Shown: positions 26,327 through 36,945 of the stretch, piece after piece
Numbering within the stretch: the stretch's first letter is position 1
Layout of the letters: each line of letters begins with the position of its first letter
NCBI RefSeq assembly: GCF_000720325.1
Contig: NZ_JOJM01000019.1
Location: forward strand, 62,001 to 126,000
Reading direction: 5' to 3'
DNA from: Streptomyces sp. NRRL B-1347
GTDB lineage: Bacteria > Actinomycetota > Actinomycetes > Streptomycetales > Streptomycetaceae
Length of the DNA stretch: 64,000 nucleotides
The notes under the pieces: generated by a model
The model's database searches: none
What the model was told of the DNA's origin: nothing
The model's input: only the letters and a program-made list of their open reading frames with translations
Translations under genes and position numbers: made by a program

Positions 26327-27274
26327 TCAGCGGTCCGGCTCGGGGTCCTTCAGCCAGCTCACCAGCTCGTTGGAGAAGGCCACCGGGTCCTCCTCGTGGG
26401 GGAAGTGCCCCAGGCCGTCGAACAGCCGCCAGCGGTACGGCGCTTCGACGTACTCGCCGGAACCGGCCGCGCTGCGGGTGCGCATCACCGGGTCGAGGGA
26501 TCCGTGCACGTGGAGCGTGGGCACGCGCACCGGCCGCTTCATGCGCCGGTTGAACTGGATCCCGTCGGGGCGCGCCATGGACCGCACCATCCAGCGGTAC
26601 GGCTCGATCGAGCAGTGCGCCGTCGAGGGGATGCACATCGCGCGCCGGTACGTCTCCACGGCGTCGTCGTCCGGAAGGCGCGGCCCGGACCAGTCCCGCA
26701 TCAGCCGGCCGACGAGGGCGCCGTCGTCCGCGACGAGCTGACGCTCCGGAACCCACGGCCGCTGGAAGCCCCACACGTACGACCCGGCGGCGGTCTGCTT
26801 CATGTCCCGCAGCATCGCGGAGCGCCAGCGCCGGGGGTGCGGCATGGAGGTGACGGCGAGGCGGCGCACCAGCTTGGGCCGCATCACGGCGGCCGTCCAG
26901 GCGAGATAGCCGCCCAGGTCGTGGCCGACGAGCGCGGCGTCGGGCTCGCCGAGGGAGCGCACCACGCCGGTGATGTCGAGGGCCAGGTTGGCCGGGTCGT
27001 AGCCGCGCGGGGTGCGGTCGCTGCCGCCGACGCCCCGCAGGTCCATCGCCACCGCGCGGAAGCCCGCGTCGGCGAGCGCGACGAGCTGGTGCCGCCAGGC
27101 CCACCAGAACTGCGGGAAGCCGTGGAGCAGCAGCACCAGCGGCCCGTCACCGAGCTCCGCGATGTGGAAGCGGGCGCCGTTGGCGGCGACGTCCCGGTGC
27201 GTCCAGGGGCCGTCGATGCGTACGGCCGACGCGGTCGCGGAGGCGTGCTGAGGGGGATTGGCGGGGTCCGTCAT
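26327..27274 (-). CDS. Alpha/beta hydrolase, epoxide-hydrolase type
   Basis: A protein of 315 residues. The oxyanion motif HGFPQFWWAW and the nucleophile elbow VGHDLGGYLAW carry aspartate rather than serine, which points to epoxide hydrolases or haloalkane dehalogenases. The catalytic His is in GLGHFPHEE. Two tyrosines needed to open epoxides could come from the lid region (residues ~160-240, Tyr-rich), but I cannot assign them. The ATG at 27274 overlaps the stop of the holin-like gene by four bases (ATGA), so the two are co-translated. Confidence 0.87.
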   Translation of the reverse strand: MTDPANPPQHASATASAVRIDGPWTHRDVAANGARFHIAELGDGPLVLLLHGFPQFWWAWRHQLVALADAGFRAVAMDLRGVGGSDRTPRGYDPANLALDITGVVRSLGEPDAALVGHDLGGYLAWTAAVMRPKLVRRLAVTSMPHPRRWRSAMLRDMKQTAAGSYVWGFQRPWVPERQLVADDGALVGRLMRDWSGPRLPDDDAVETYRRAMCIPSTAHCSIEPYRWMVRSMARPDGIQFNRRMKRPVRVPTLHVHGSLDPVMRTRSAAGSGEYVEAPYRWRLFDGLGHFPHEEDPVAFSNELVSWLKDPEPDR

Positions 27275-27771
27275 GAAGTCGAGCGTGCCACAGCGTCGGC
27301 CCGCTCACCCTTCTCGAGCTCAAGAGCGCTCTTCACGGGGGTCACGGGGCGCGGATGCGGCTTGACGTTCTGCAGCACGGCGGCCGTCTCCTTGGCCGCG
27401 GCGGCGGCCTTCTGCGGGCCCTTGCCCTTGGCGGCCTTCTTGGCGAAGATCACGCCGATCCAGGCGAGCACGCCCGCCACCAGGACGTTCGCCGCGAAGG
27501 AGAGCACGAAGCAGATCGCGAGGTTCCAGCCGCTCCAGGTGCGGATGCCGTAGGCCAGGGCGAAGCTCAGCATCGGCAGCGAGAAGATGAGGACGGCAAT
27601 GGCCGCGATGAACGCGGCACTGCCGATCGCACCGCGCTTGACGTCCTGCGTCAGCTGGGCTTTGACCAGCGCGATCTCGTCGTGCACGAGCTCCGACATC
27701 TCTTTGCTCGCCGCGGAGACGAGCTGGCCGAGGCTGCGTTCGGTGCCGACGGGACCGTCGGGTGCGCTCAT
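27271..27771 (-). CDS. Holin-like (phage_holin_3_6 type) membrane protein
   Basis: A protein of 166 residues with two membrane segments: FIAAIAVLIFSLPMLSFAL and a second one ending in VLVAGVLAWIGVIF. An acidic N-terminal part (ASKEMSELVHDEIALVKAQL) precedes them, and a Lys/Ala-rich cytoplasmic tail follows. This is the common actinobacterial family named after phage holins, but no phage genes are nearby and lysis is not implied. GAGGAG precedes the ATG at 27771. It is co-translated with the hydrolase and lies 88 bases after nhaA. Confidence 0.85.
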   Translation of the reverse strand: MSAPDGPVGTERSLGQLVSAASKEMSELVHDEIALVKAQLTQDVKRGAIGSAAFIAAIAVLIFSLPMLSFALAYGIRTWSGWNLAICFVLSFAANVLVAGVLAWIGVIFAKKAAKGKGPQKAAAAAKETAAVLQNVKPHPRPVTPVKSALELEKGERADAVARSTS

Positions 27772-27858
27772 CGCGTACTCCTCATTTCTCTGTCTGCCGG
27801 TCAGCGTGCGCAATCCTTCCGCGCGGGGACCGGCACCGCGCGGAAGGTTCTGGACAGA

Positions 27859-29256
27859 TCATGCCGGACCGTGGTCCGGATCGCCCGATCCGGCCGACAT
27901 TTCCGCCCGCCTGCGGTGCTCGGCGGCCTTCTTCTCGTAGATCTCCGCCATCCGCAAGTGGTAATCGGGATTGTCCTGTTCGTAGATGTCCGGGATGCCG
28001 TCGAGGTCTTCGTCACGCTCCTCGTCCTCGCACATCGCCCGGTACTTGCGGTTGCGGAGCTTCAGCAGGACGGTGGCGATCACGGCCGCGATCAGGGAGC
28101 CGACGAGGACCGCCGCCTTGACCTCGTCGGTGAGGGCCGCGTCGCCGCTGAAGGCGAGTTCGCCGATGAGCAGCGAGACGGTGAAGCCGATGCCGGCGAG
28201 CGAGGCGACCGCGAAGACGTCGGGCCAGGCCAGGTCGTCGTTCAGCTCGGCGCGGGTGAAGCGGGCGGCGAGCCAGGTGCCGCCGAAGATGCCGACCGCC
28301 TTGCCGACGACCAGGCCGAGGACCACGCCGAGCGTCTCGGGCCGTGTGAAGACGTCGCCGAGGGCGCCGCCGGAGACCGCGACCCCGGCGCTGAACAGGG
28401 CGAACAGCGGCACCGCGAGGCCCGCGGAGACGGGGCGTACGAGGTGCTCGATGTGCTCGCCGGGGGAGTGCTTCTCGCCGTCCTCGCGGTGGCAGCGCAG
28501 CATCAGGCCCATGGCGACACCGGCGATGGTGGCGTGGACGCCGCTGTTGTACATCAGGCCCCAGATGACCAGGGCGAGCGGCACGTAGACGTACCAGCCG
28601 CGCACGCCCTTGCGCAGGAGCAGCCAGAAGACGGCGAGGCCGATGACGGCGCCGCCGAGCGCGGCGAAGTTCAGGTCACTGGTGAAGAAGATCGCGATGA
28701 TCATGATCGCGAAGAGGTCGTCGACCACGGCGAGCGTGAGCAGGAAGGCGCGCAGCGCCGACGGCAGCGAGGTGCCGATGACCGCGAGGACCGCGAGCGC
28801 GAAGGCGATGTCGGTCGCGGTGGGCACGGCCCAGCCGTCCGTGGAGCCGCCGCCGACGGTGTTGACGAGGGTGTAGACGAGCGCCGGTACGGCCATGCCG
28901 CAGATCGCGGCGATGACGGGCAGCGCGGCCGCCTTGGGGTCGCGCAGATCGCCCGCGACCAGCTCGCGCTTGAGCTCGATCCCGGCGACGAAGAAGAAGA
29001 CCGCGAGCAGCCCGTCGGCGGCCCAGTGCTGGAGGGACAGGTCGAGACCGAGCGAGCCGGGGCCCAGATGGAAGTCCCGTACGCTCTCGTAGCTCTCCTT
29101 GAGCGGGGTGTTCGCCCAGATCAGGGCCGCGACGGCGGCGACGAGCAGCAGGACGCCGCCGACGGTCTCGGTGCGCAGCGCGTCCGCGACGAAGGTGCGC
29201 TCGGGCAGGGAGAGGCGTCCGAGGAACTTGCGGTTGCTGGGAGTGGGCGCGGCCAC
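27859..29256 (-). CDS. nhaA: Na+/H+ antiporter NhaA
   Basis: A protein of 465 residues, longer than E. coli NhaA (388). It exchanges Na+ for H+ and so sets pH and sodium levels. About eleven hydrophobic helices are visible, with TDIAFALAVLAVIG and the ion-binding AVVDDLFAIMIIA (paired Asp). The C-terminal ~60 residues are hydrophilic and acidic then basic (EDEERDEDLDGIPDIYEQ), a feature of actinobacterial forms. The start is GTG 29256, where GGAGGT precedes it; an ATG 21 codons upstream has no ribosome site. Confidence 0.94.
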   Translation of the reverse strand: MAAPTPSNRKFLGRLSLPERTFVADALRTETVGGVLLLVAAVAALIWANTPLKESYESVRDFHLGPGSLGLDLSLQHWAADGLLAVFFFVAGIELKRELVAGDLRDPKAAALPVIAAICGMAVPALVYTLVNTVGGGSTDGWAVPTATDIAFALAVLAVIGTSLPSALRAFLLTLAVVDDLFAIMIIAIFFTSDLNFAALGGAVIGLAVFWLLLRKGVRGWYVYVPLALVIWGLMYNSGVHATIAGVAMGLMLRCHREDGEKHSPGEHIEHLVRPVSAGLAVPLFALFSAGVAVSGGALGDVFTRPETLGVVLGLVVGKAVGIFGGTWLAARFTRAELNDDLAWPDVFAVASLAGIGFTVSLLIGELAFSGDAALTDEVKAAVLVGSLIAAVIATVLLKLRNRKYRAMCEDEERDEDLDGIPDIYEQDNPDYHLRMAEIYEKKAAEHRRRAEMSAGSGDPDHGPA

Positions 29257-29438
29257 GGGAGTCGACCTCCGGTCGGGTAGGCAGGGCTGAGCACATGCCG
29301 ACCAGACTTCCCGGCGCACCTGGTGATTCTTGTCGTGTTGTTGACGTTGATCCTTAGCTTACCTAATCGCTTGGACGCGTGTGCGGCGGGGGTGTCCGGC
29401 GAAAGCCACTTTAAGGACAAATGGCTTGTCTGGCAGAC

Positions 29439-29481
29439 GCGAAAAGGCACCCGGCGCGCGGGGCGCCGGGTGCCTTTTCGC
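29439..29481. terminator. Terminator of acs
   Basis: A perfect 19-bp stem (29439-29457 with 29463-29481) with a 5-base loop, including A4 and T4 inside the stem. It lies 90 bases past the acs stop and would work in both directions. Confidence 0.83.
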
Positions 29482-29545
29482 GCCCCAACGGGGCGCGGGA
29501 CGTGTCATTTGCGGCTTCGCCGCGTGGGCGCGGCCAGCCACGGAG
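29480..29545. repeat. Dispersed Streptomyces intergenic repeat, copy 2
   Basis: The same arrangement as at 25887: a GCGCCCC/GGGGCGC hairpin (29480-29496) and then the shared 33-base block at 29510-29542. It abuts the acs terminator. Confidence 0.7.
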
Positions 29546-29570
29546 AACCCGCGGCCGACCGGCGAGGGGA

Positions 29571-31526
<1,956 letters not shown>

Positions 31527-31611
31527 GACATCTCCCTTTCTCAGGGTGTCCGTTGTGTCCCAAGCCACAGCTCATCAGACACCCGGCCCTGGTGACAAGG
31601 GCTTGCCGAAA

Positions 31612-31627
31612 ATTGGTTTAGACCTGT
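31612..31627. promoter_or_regulatory. DasR-like (dre) site upstream of acs
   Basis: ATTGGTTTAGACCTGT matches the dre consensus for the GntR regulator DasR (ACTGGTCTAGACCAGT type) at 12 of 16 positions, with the core TGGT.TAGACC complete. It is 86-101 bases before the acs start, a normal operator position. Confidence 0.45.
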
Positions 31628-31758
31628 AAAGGGTGGCAGGTGGGTAGCGGTCGACATAGGCGGCGCGCCGGGGCGGGCGCGATCTGGTGCGCCCCCGCAG
31701 CGCAGAGCGGCGGGCCTCCCGCAGGGGAGACCCACCGCTGTCGGCCGGTCGGCGTGTT

Positions 31759-34188
31759 TCAGCCCGTCGGCGTGGCCTCCGCGCGGGGCGAGGGCCGCAC
31801 CTGGCTGAACACCTCGTGCGGCAGGGGTTGTCCGCCGCCGACCGCGCTCCCCCCGTTGCCATGGGCGCCGCCGCGGGTGCCGTGTGCGCCGCGGGGGCCC
31901 TCGGCCAGCAGATAGGCCTGGGCCTCGCCGACGTGGAAGTACATCCCGTGCAGCTCCAAGGTCCCCTCGGCCAGGCGCCGCGCGACCGCGTCGTGAGCCC
32001 GCAGGTGCTCCAGCTGCTGGACCACATTGGTCAGACACAGCTGCTCCACCGCGTCCGCGGGCGCCCGCCCGGCGAGGCGCGGGGCGATCCTGCCGGGCGG
32101 CTCGGCGGTGCTGGACGCCGCCATCCGCTCCAGGCTCGGCAGGCCGTGCCGCAGCCACCGCTTCAGCGGCGTCTGCGCCCCGGACGGCGGGGAGCTGAGC
32201 AGCGCCTGCATCGCCCCGCACCCCGAATGCCCGCACACGGTGATGGACTTGACCTGCAAGACGTCCACCGCGTACTCGATCGCGGCGGCGACCGAGTCGT
32301 CGCCGCTCTCAGCACCGGGCAGGGGCACCAGATTGCCCACGTTCCGTACGACGAAGAGGTCGCCCGGGCCGCTGGACGTGATCATGGAAGTGACGACCCG
32401 GGAGTCGGCGCACGTCAGGAACAGCTGCACGGGCTGCTGGCCCTCGCGCGCGAGCCGGGCCAGCTCGCCGCGCACGCGCGGGGCCGTGTGCTGCTGGAAG
32501 GCGCTGATGCCCTGGGCCAGTTCGTGCTGGTGGTGGGGGTGGTCGTGGTGGTCCGTCGAAGCGGGCTGCGGGGGCGCCTCGCAGTTGTGGTTGCGCCACG
32601 GCGTCCAGGGGCGGCAGCTGCAGTGGGCGATCCTCGCGGGCTCGGCGATCCGCTGCCCGCCCCGGCCGGTGATCTCGGCCGTGCCGCCGTGCGCGGCGTG
32701 CGCGTCCTGCCAGCTCTGCAGCGTCTCGTACGCCGCGTGGTCCATGAAGGAGCCGTCCAGCTCCACCACGGCGTGGGCCCGGTGGGGGATGTGGTGCAGA
32801 CAGCGGCTGAGTCGGGGCACGGCGAGGAACGTCAACTGGCCCCTGACGTGGATGTGGTGGACTCCCTCCGTGTCCTCGTCGCAGGTGATGCGGGTGCGGG
32901 CGAGCCGGTGCAGGGCGACGGCCACGGCCGCTGCGACGCCGAGCGCGACCCCTTCGAGGACGCCGAGCACGACCACGCCGAGGGTGGTGACCGCGTAGAC
33001 CAGGATCTCGCGGTGACGGGTGACGGTACGGATGTGGTTCAGGCTGACCATCTGGATGCCGACGGCCATGACGAGGGCGGCGAGGGCGGCGAGCGGGATC
33101 AGCTCCAGGACGGGCACCAGCAGCAGGGCGGCTACTACTACCCAAACGCCGTGCAGCATCGTGGAGTTCCGGCTGACGGCGCCCGCGCGGACGTTCGCCA
33201 CGCTGCGCACCGCGACTCCGGCGACGGGGAGGCCGCCGAGCGCGCCGGAGACGATGTTCGACACGCCCTGGCTGCGCAGCTCGCGGTCGAGGTCGGAACG
33301 GCCCACGCCAGGGGGCGAGTCCGGACGGCCGGACGTGAGCTTGTCGATGGCGACCGCGCCGAGCAGCGACTGCACGCTGCACACCAGCGTGATGGTGAGC
33401 ACGGCCGCCACCAGGCCGAGCGCGGGCCCTTCGGGCAGCCCGGCGAGCGCGTGGCTGCGCCAGGACGGCAGGTCGACCTTGTCCAGCTGCAGCGCGGCGA
33501 AGCCCGCGAGCCCCGTGGCGGCGGCCACGGCCACCAGCGGCGCGGGCAGGACACGCGCGGCGCGCCCCGCGCGTCCGGGAATGCGCGGCCAGAGCAGCAG
33601 CAGGAGGAGCGTCAGGAGGCTGATCGACAGGGCCGCCGGGCGCAGCTCGGTCAACTGGGCGGGCAGTGCGCGGAGGTTGTCGATCACGGCGCTCTGCGGG
33701 GTGCCGCCGAGGACGATGTGCAGCTGGGCGATGGCGATGGTGACGCCGATCCCGGCGAGCATGCCGTGCACGACGGCGGGGCTGACGGCGAGGGCCGTGC
33801 GGGCCACGTGCAGACAGCCGAGGCCCACCTGGGTGATGCCGGCGAGGACGGTGATCGCGCAGGTGGTGCGCCAGCCGTAGCGCTGGATGAGGTCGGCGGT
33901 GACGACGGTGAGTCCGGCGGCGGGGCCGCTGACCTGGAGCGGGGAGCCGGCGAGGCGGCCTCCGACGATGCCGCCGACGGCCGCGGCGACGAGGCCGGCC
34001 TGGAGGGGCGCCCCGGTGGCGAGGGCGATGCCCAGTGACAGGGGCAGCGCGATGAGGAACACGGCGATCGACGCGGAGAGGTCGGCGCCCGCGATGCGGA
34101 AGGCTCGGCGCGGCGGTGGCGCGTGCGGTTGCCGGGCGCTTGCGGCTTGGGCCGAGTCGGTGGCGCGTGGGGGGACGCTGGCAGACAT
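31759..34188 (-). CDS. SulP-family transporter fused to beta-carbonic anhydrase
   Basis: A protein of 809 residues. Residues ~30-430 form the SulP membrane domain (about 10-12 helices; SGPAAGLTVV and the GVGRSDLDRELRSQG region). A STAS domain follows (~430-530), then a His-rich linker (STDHHDHPHHQHELAQG). A beta-class carbonic anhydrase completes it, with zinc ligands in LTCADSR (near residue 589) and VCGHSGCG (near 650). The expected role is bicarbonate uptake coupled to CO2/bicarbonate conversion; the transported ion is inferred from the fusion. It lies upstream of acs on the same strand, with 232 bases between. Confidence 0.92.
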   Translation of the reverse strand: MSASVPPRATDSAQAASARQPHAPPPRRAFRIAGADLSASIAVFLIALPLSLGIALATGAPLQAGLVAAAVGGIVGGRLAGSPLQVSGPAAGLTVVTADLIQRYGWRTTCAITVLAGITQVGLGCLHVARTALAVSPAVVHGMLAGIGVTIAIAQLHIVLGGTPQSAVIDNLRALPAQLTELRPAALSISLLTLLLLLLWPRIPGRAGRAARVLPAPLVAVAAATGLAGFAALQLDKVDLPSWRSHALAGLPEGPALGLVAAVLTITLVCSVQSLLGAVAIDKLTSGRPDSPPGVGRSDLDRELRSQGVSNIVSGALGGLPVAGVAVRSVANVRAGAVSRNSTMLHGVWVVVAALLLVPVLELIPLAALAALVMAVGIQMVSLNHIRTVTRHREILVYAVTTLGVVVLGVLEGVALGVAAAVAVALHRLARTRITCDEDTEGVHHIHVRGQLTFLAVPRLSRCLHHIPHRAHAVVELDGSFMDHAAYETLQSWQDAHAAHGGTAEITGRGGQRIAEPARIAHCSCRPWTPWRNHNCEAPPQPASTDHHDHPHHQHELAQGISAFQQHTAPRVRGELARLAREGQQPVQLFLTCADSRVVTSMITSSGPGDLFVVRNVGNLVPLPGAESGDDSVAAAIEYAVDVLQVKSITVCGHSGCGAMQALLSSPPSGAQTPLKRWLRHGLPSLERMAASSTAEPPGRIAPRLAGRAPADAVEQLCLTNVVQQLEHLRAHDAVARRLAEGTLELHGMYFHVGEAQAYLLAEGPRGAHGTRGGAHGNGGSAVGGGQPLPHEVFSQVRPSPRAEATPTG

Positions 34189-34370
34189 TTTCCCGTCTCC
34201 TCCGGGGCGGCGCGGTCGCGGAACAGGTGGGCCTCCGACGGGCTGCCGGAGGGCGGATCGCGGCCGTGGGTCACGGCGTTGCAGCGGCGGGATGACTCAA
34301 CTCTCGGTAAACGAATCGTAATGCAGAGTAAAGGTCACGGCAGGATTTTCGACGCAAATGGGGCAACTGA

Positions 34371-34386
34371 TCACTCTGATGAGTGA
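34371..34386. promoter_or_regulatory. Perfect operator-like palindrome TCACTC-N4-GAGTGA
   Basis: A 16-bp site in the AT-richer 294-base region between the divergent SulP-CA and lipoprotein genes. It has perfect 6-bp arms and the same half-site and spacing as the imperfect copy upstream of wblA. A regulator is not identified. Confidence 0.45.
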
Positions 34387-34482
34387 ATAACCCTATTCGT
34401 CGGCTTGTCGTAACACGGCTTCCGTACCTCTGTGCGAAGTTGCTCGGGTTCTGTCCCGATTCGTACGGAAGTAGGTGGGCGG

Positions 34483-35772
34483 ATGGCCGCCAACCAGAGG
34501 ACTGCCGCCGCGGCTGGGCTCGCCGCCCTCATGGTCTGCGTCGCGGCTCTGGCCGGGTGCGGGAGTGGCGCGTCCGACACGAAGAAGAGCGCGCGCGAGG
34601 GCGCGCACGGCGCGAAGAAGCCGCCCGGTGCCGCCGCGCCCAAGTCGCCGGTCCGGCTGATCGGCGACGGGTCCACCGCGTTCACCGGCAAGCAGCCGCT
34701 GCTGCCCCGGCCGGAACGCCTTGCACCGGGGCAGAAGCCACCGCAGTTCGTGGTCTTCTCCTGGGACGGCGCGGGCGAGGACGGCCAGAAGCTCTTCTCG
34801 CACTTCCGCAAGGTCGCCAAGCGCAACAACGCGACGATGACCTACTTCCTCAGCGGCGTGTACATGCTCCCGCAGGAGAAGCGCGCTCTCTACAAGCCGC
34901 CGCAGCACCTGGCCGGCAGCTCGGACATCGGCTTCAACGACCGCCAGGGAATCAAGGACACCGTGGACCAGCTCCGCGGCGCCTGGCTCGAGGGCAACGA
35001 GATCGGCACCCACTTCAACGGCCACTTCTGCGGCGAGGGCCGGGGCGTCGGCGAATGGTCCGTCACCGACTGGAAGAGCGAGATCCAGCAGGCCAAGTCC
35101 TTCGTGAAGGCCTGGAAGACGAACACGGGCCTGAAGAGCGCGCTGCCGCTGCCCTTCGACTACGACAAGGAGCTCATCGGCGCCCGCACCCCCTGCCTCG
35201 AAGGCCGGACGAACTTCATGCGGGCGGCGCGCGAACTGGGCTTCCGCTACGACACCAGTGGCGTGAACAACCAGCTCTGGCCCGAGAAGAAGGAGGGCCT
35301 GTGGGACCTGTCGATGCAGCTCGTCCCCGTCCCCGGGCGCGGCTTCGAGACGCTCACCATGGACTACAACTTCATGGTGAACCAGTCCGGTTCGACCTCC
35401 CAGGGCGATCCGTCCCGGCATGAGCACTGGGGCGACCAGATGCGCGACGGCCTGCTGAAGGGCTTCGACCGCGCCTACTACGGCAACCGCGCGCCCCTGA
35501 TCATCGGCAACCACTTCGAGTCCTGGAACGGCGGCACGTACATGCGCGCCATCGAGGAGACCATCGAGCGGGTCTGCACCAAGAGGGACGTGCGGTGTGT
35601 GTCCTTCCGGCAGCTCGCCGACTGGCTGGACGCCCAGGACCCGCAGGTCCTCGCCAAGCTCACCGAGCTCGGCGTCGGCAAGGCCCCCAAGGAGGGCTGG
35701 CCCGCCTTCCTCTCGGCCCGCCCGGCCCCGGCACCCAAGGGGGTCCCGGGGGCTGAACCGGCCAAGAGGTAG
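34483..35772 (+). CDS. Secreted lipoprotein with polysaccharide-deacetylase-like domain
   Basis: A protein of 429 residues. The signal peptide (residues ~8-25) ends in a lipobox ALAGC, so the protein is lipid-anchored outside the membrane. The body starts VVFSWDGAGEDGQKLFSHF, followed by TMTYFLSG and NEIGTHFNGHFC, which resemble the NodB-fold strands (D near strand 1, H-x-x-x-H on the second motif). The zinc ligands cannot be fully assigned, so deacetylase activity is not certain. The ATG at 34483 gives the correct signal peptide; GTAGGTGGG lies upstream. Confidence 0.82.
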   Translation: MAANQRTAAAAGLAALMVCVAALAGCGSGASDTKKSAREGAHGAKKPPGAAAPKSPVRLIGDGSTAFTGKQPLLPRPERLAPGQKPPQFVVFSWDGAGEDGQKLFSHFRKVAKRNNATMTYFLSGVYMLPQEKRALYKPPQHLAGSSDIGFNDRQGIKDTVDQLRGAWLEGNEIGTHFNGHFCGEGRGVGEWSVTDWKSEIQQAKSFVKAWKTNTGLKSALPLPFDYDKELIGARTPCLEGRTNFMRAARELGFRYDTSGVNNQLWPEKKEGLWDLSMQLVPVPGRGFETLTMDYNFMVNQSGSTSQGDPSRHEHWGDQMRDGLLKGFDRAYYGNRAPLIIGNHFESWNGGTYMRAIEETIERVCTKRDVRCVSFRQLADWLDAQDPQVLAKLTELGVGKAPKEGWPAFLSARPAPAPKGVPGAEPAKR

Positions 35773-35863
35773 CGGCCTGCGGGTCGCGCGGCCCGCACGC
35801 CGCGCGGGTGGTGGCCGTGCGGACGGTGGTGGCCGCGCGGGCGGTGGCGGCCGCGTGGGCCCC

Positions 35864-36844
35864 TCAAGCCGTGGCGACCGCTTCCTCGCGCAGGACGAAG
35901 TCGGGGTCGACCTGGGACGCCAGGTCGGCTCCGGTCCTGGCGTTGCCCCAGCTCTGCGCGTTCTTCAGATGGAAGTGGACCATCTGGCGCGTGTACCGCT
36001 CCCAGTCGCGGTGCTCGTACCGGGCGTCGACGGCGTCCTGAAGCGTCCGCAGGGCGCTGCGGTTGACGTCCTCCAGGAGGGCGAACCGGGGCGGGCGGCC
36101 CTTCTCCATGGCGCGCACCCAGTCCGAGTGCCCGACGGTCACCAGGAGGTCGTCGCCGACCTGCTCGCGCAGGAAGTCGATGTCGTCCTGGCCCTGGACC
36201 TTGTTGCCCACGACCTTCAGGGCCACGCCGAAGTCGTGTGCGTAGTCCCGGTACTGGCGGTAGACGGAGACTCCCTTCCGGGTCGGCTCGGCGACGAGGA
36301 ACGTCATGTCGAAGCGGGTGAACATCCCGGAGGCGAAGGAGTCCGAGCCCGCGGTCATGTCGACGACGGCGTACTCGTCACGGCCGTCGACCAGGTGGTT
36401 CAGACACAGCTCCACCGCTCCGGTCTTGGAGTGGTAGCAGGCGACACCGAGGTCGGCTTCGGTGAACGGCCCGGTGACCATCAAACGCACGGCGCCGCCG
36501 TCGAGTTCCACCGGCCGCGCGCAGGCGTCGTACACCGGGTTCTGCTCGCGGAGCCGCAGCAGCCGGGAGCCGTCGCCGGGCGGTGTCGTCTTGATCATCG
36601 TCTCGGCGGAGGCGATGCGCGGGTTGGCGCCGCGCAGATAGTCCTTGATCAGCGGCAGGCGCGCGCCCATCGCGGGCAGCTCGGCGGCCTGCTCGTCGTC
36701 GAGGCCGAGCGCGGGGCCGAGGTGCTGGTTGATGTCGGCGTCCACCGCGACGACGGGTGCGCCGATCGCGGCGAGGTGTCGGATGAAGAGCGAGGACAGC
36801 GTGGTCTTGCCGCTGCCGCCCTTCCCCACGAAAGCGATTTTCAT
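35864..36844 (-). CDS. CooC-like/ParA-superfamily ATPase
   Basis: A protein of 326 residues. It has a deviant Walker A GKGGSGKTT at residues 7-15, VVAVDADINQHLG after it and the VVDMTAGSDSF switch, as in CooC, the ATPase that helps load nickel into carbon monoxide dehydrogenase. No CODH gene is nearby and no His/Cys metal motif is visible, so the client is unknown. There is no ribosome site; TACGCT lies eight bases before the ATG. It is divergent from the Fic-like gene, with 101 bases between starts. Confidence 0.85.
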   Translation of the reverse strand: MKIAFVGKGGSGKTTLSSLFIRHLAAIGAPVVAVDADINQHLGPALGLDDEQAAELPAMGARLPLIKDYLRGANPRIASAETMIKTTPPGDGSRLLRLREQNPVYDACARPVELDGGAVRLMVTGPFTEADLGVACYHSKTGAVELCLNHLVDGRDEYAVVDMTAGSDSFASGMFTRFDMTFLVAEPTRKGVSVYRQYRDYAHDFGVALKVVGNKVQGQDDIDFLREQVGDDLLVTVGHSDWVRAMEKGRPPRFALLEDVNRSALRTLQDAVDARYEHRDWERYTRQMVHFHLKNAQSWGNARTGADLASQVDPDFVLREEAVATA

Positions 36845-36945
36845 GGTCGGTTAGCGTAGTGGCGAACCTCGCGGCGGACCGGCCCTTGAGTGAAGAAGAC
36901 CACTCCTTCGTGGGGCGGCGGCCGCGAGTGCGTAGGGTCGTACTC

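Larger units (their letters stand above)
29257..29570. other. acs-nhaA intergenic region
   Basis: A 314-base gap holding the acs terminator, a dispersed repeat and the nhaA promoter region. About 29320-29400 is AT-richer and contains CTTAGCTTACCTAA near 29353-29366, similar to the right half of actinobacterial iron boxes but weak in the left half. Confidence 0.4.

Noticed and set aside
27271..27771. Prophage holin
   Set aside because: The family name comes from phage, but the gene is co-translated with a hydrolase gene amid housekeeping genes and no phage genes are present.
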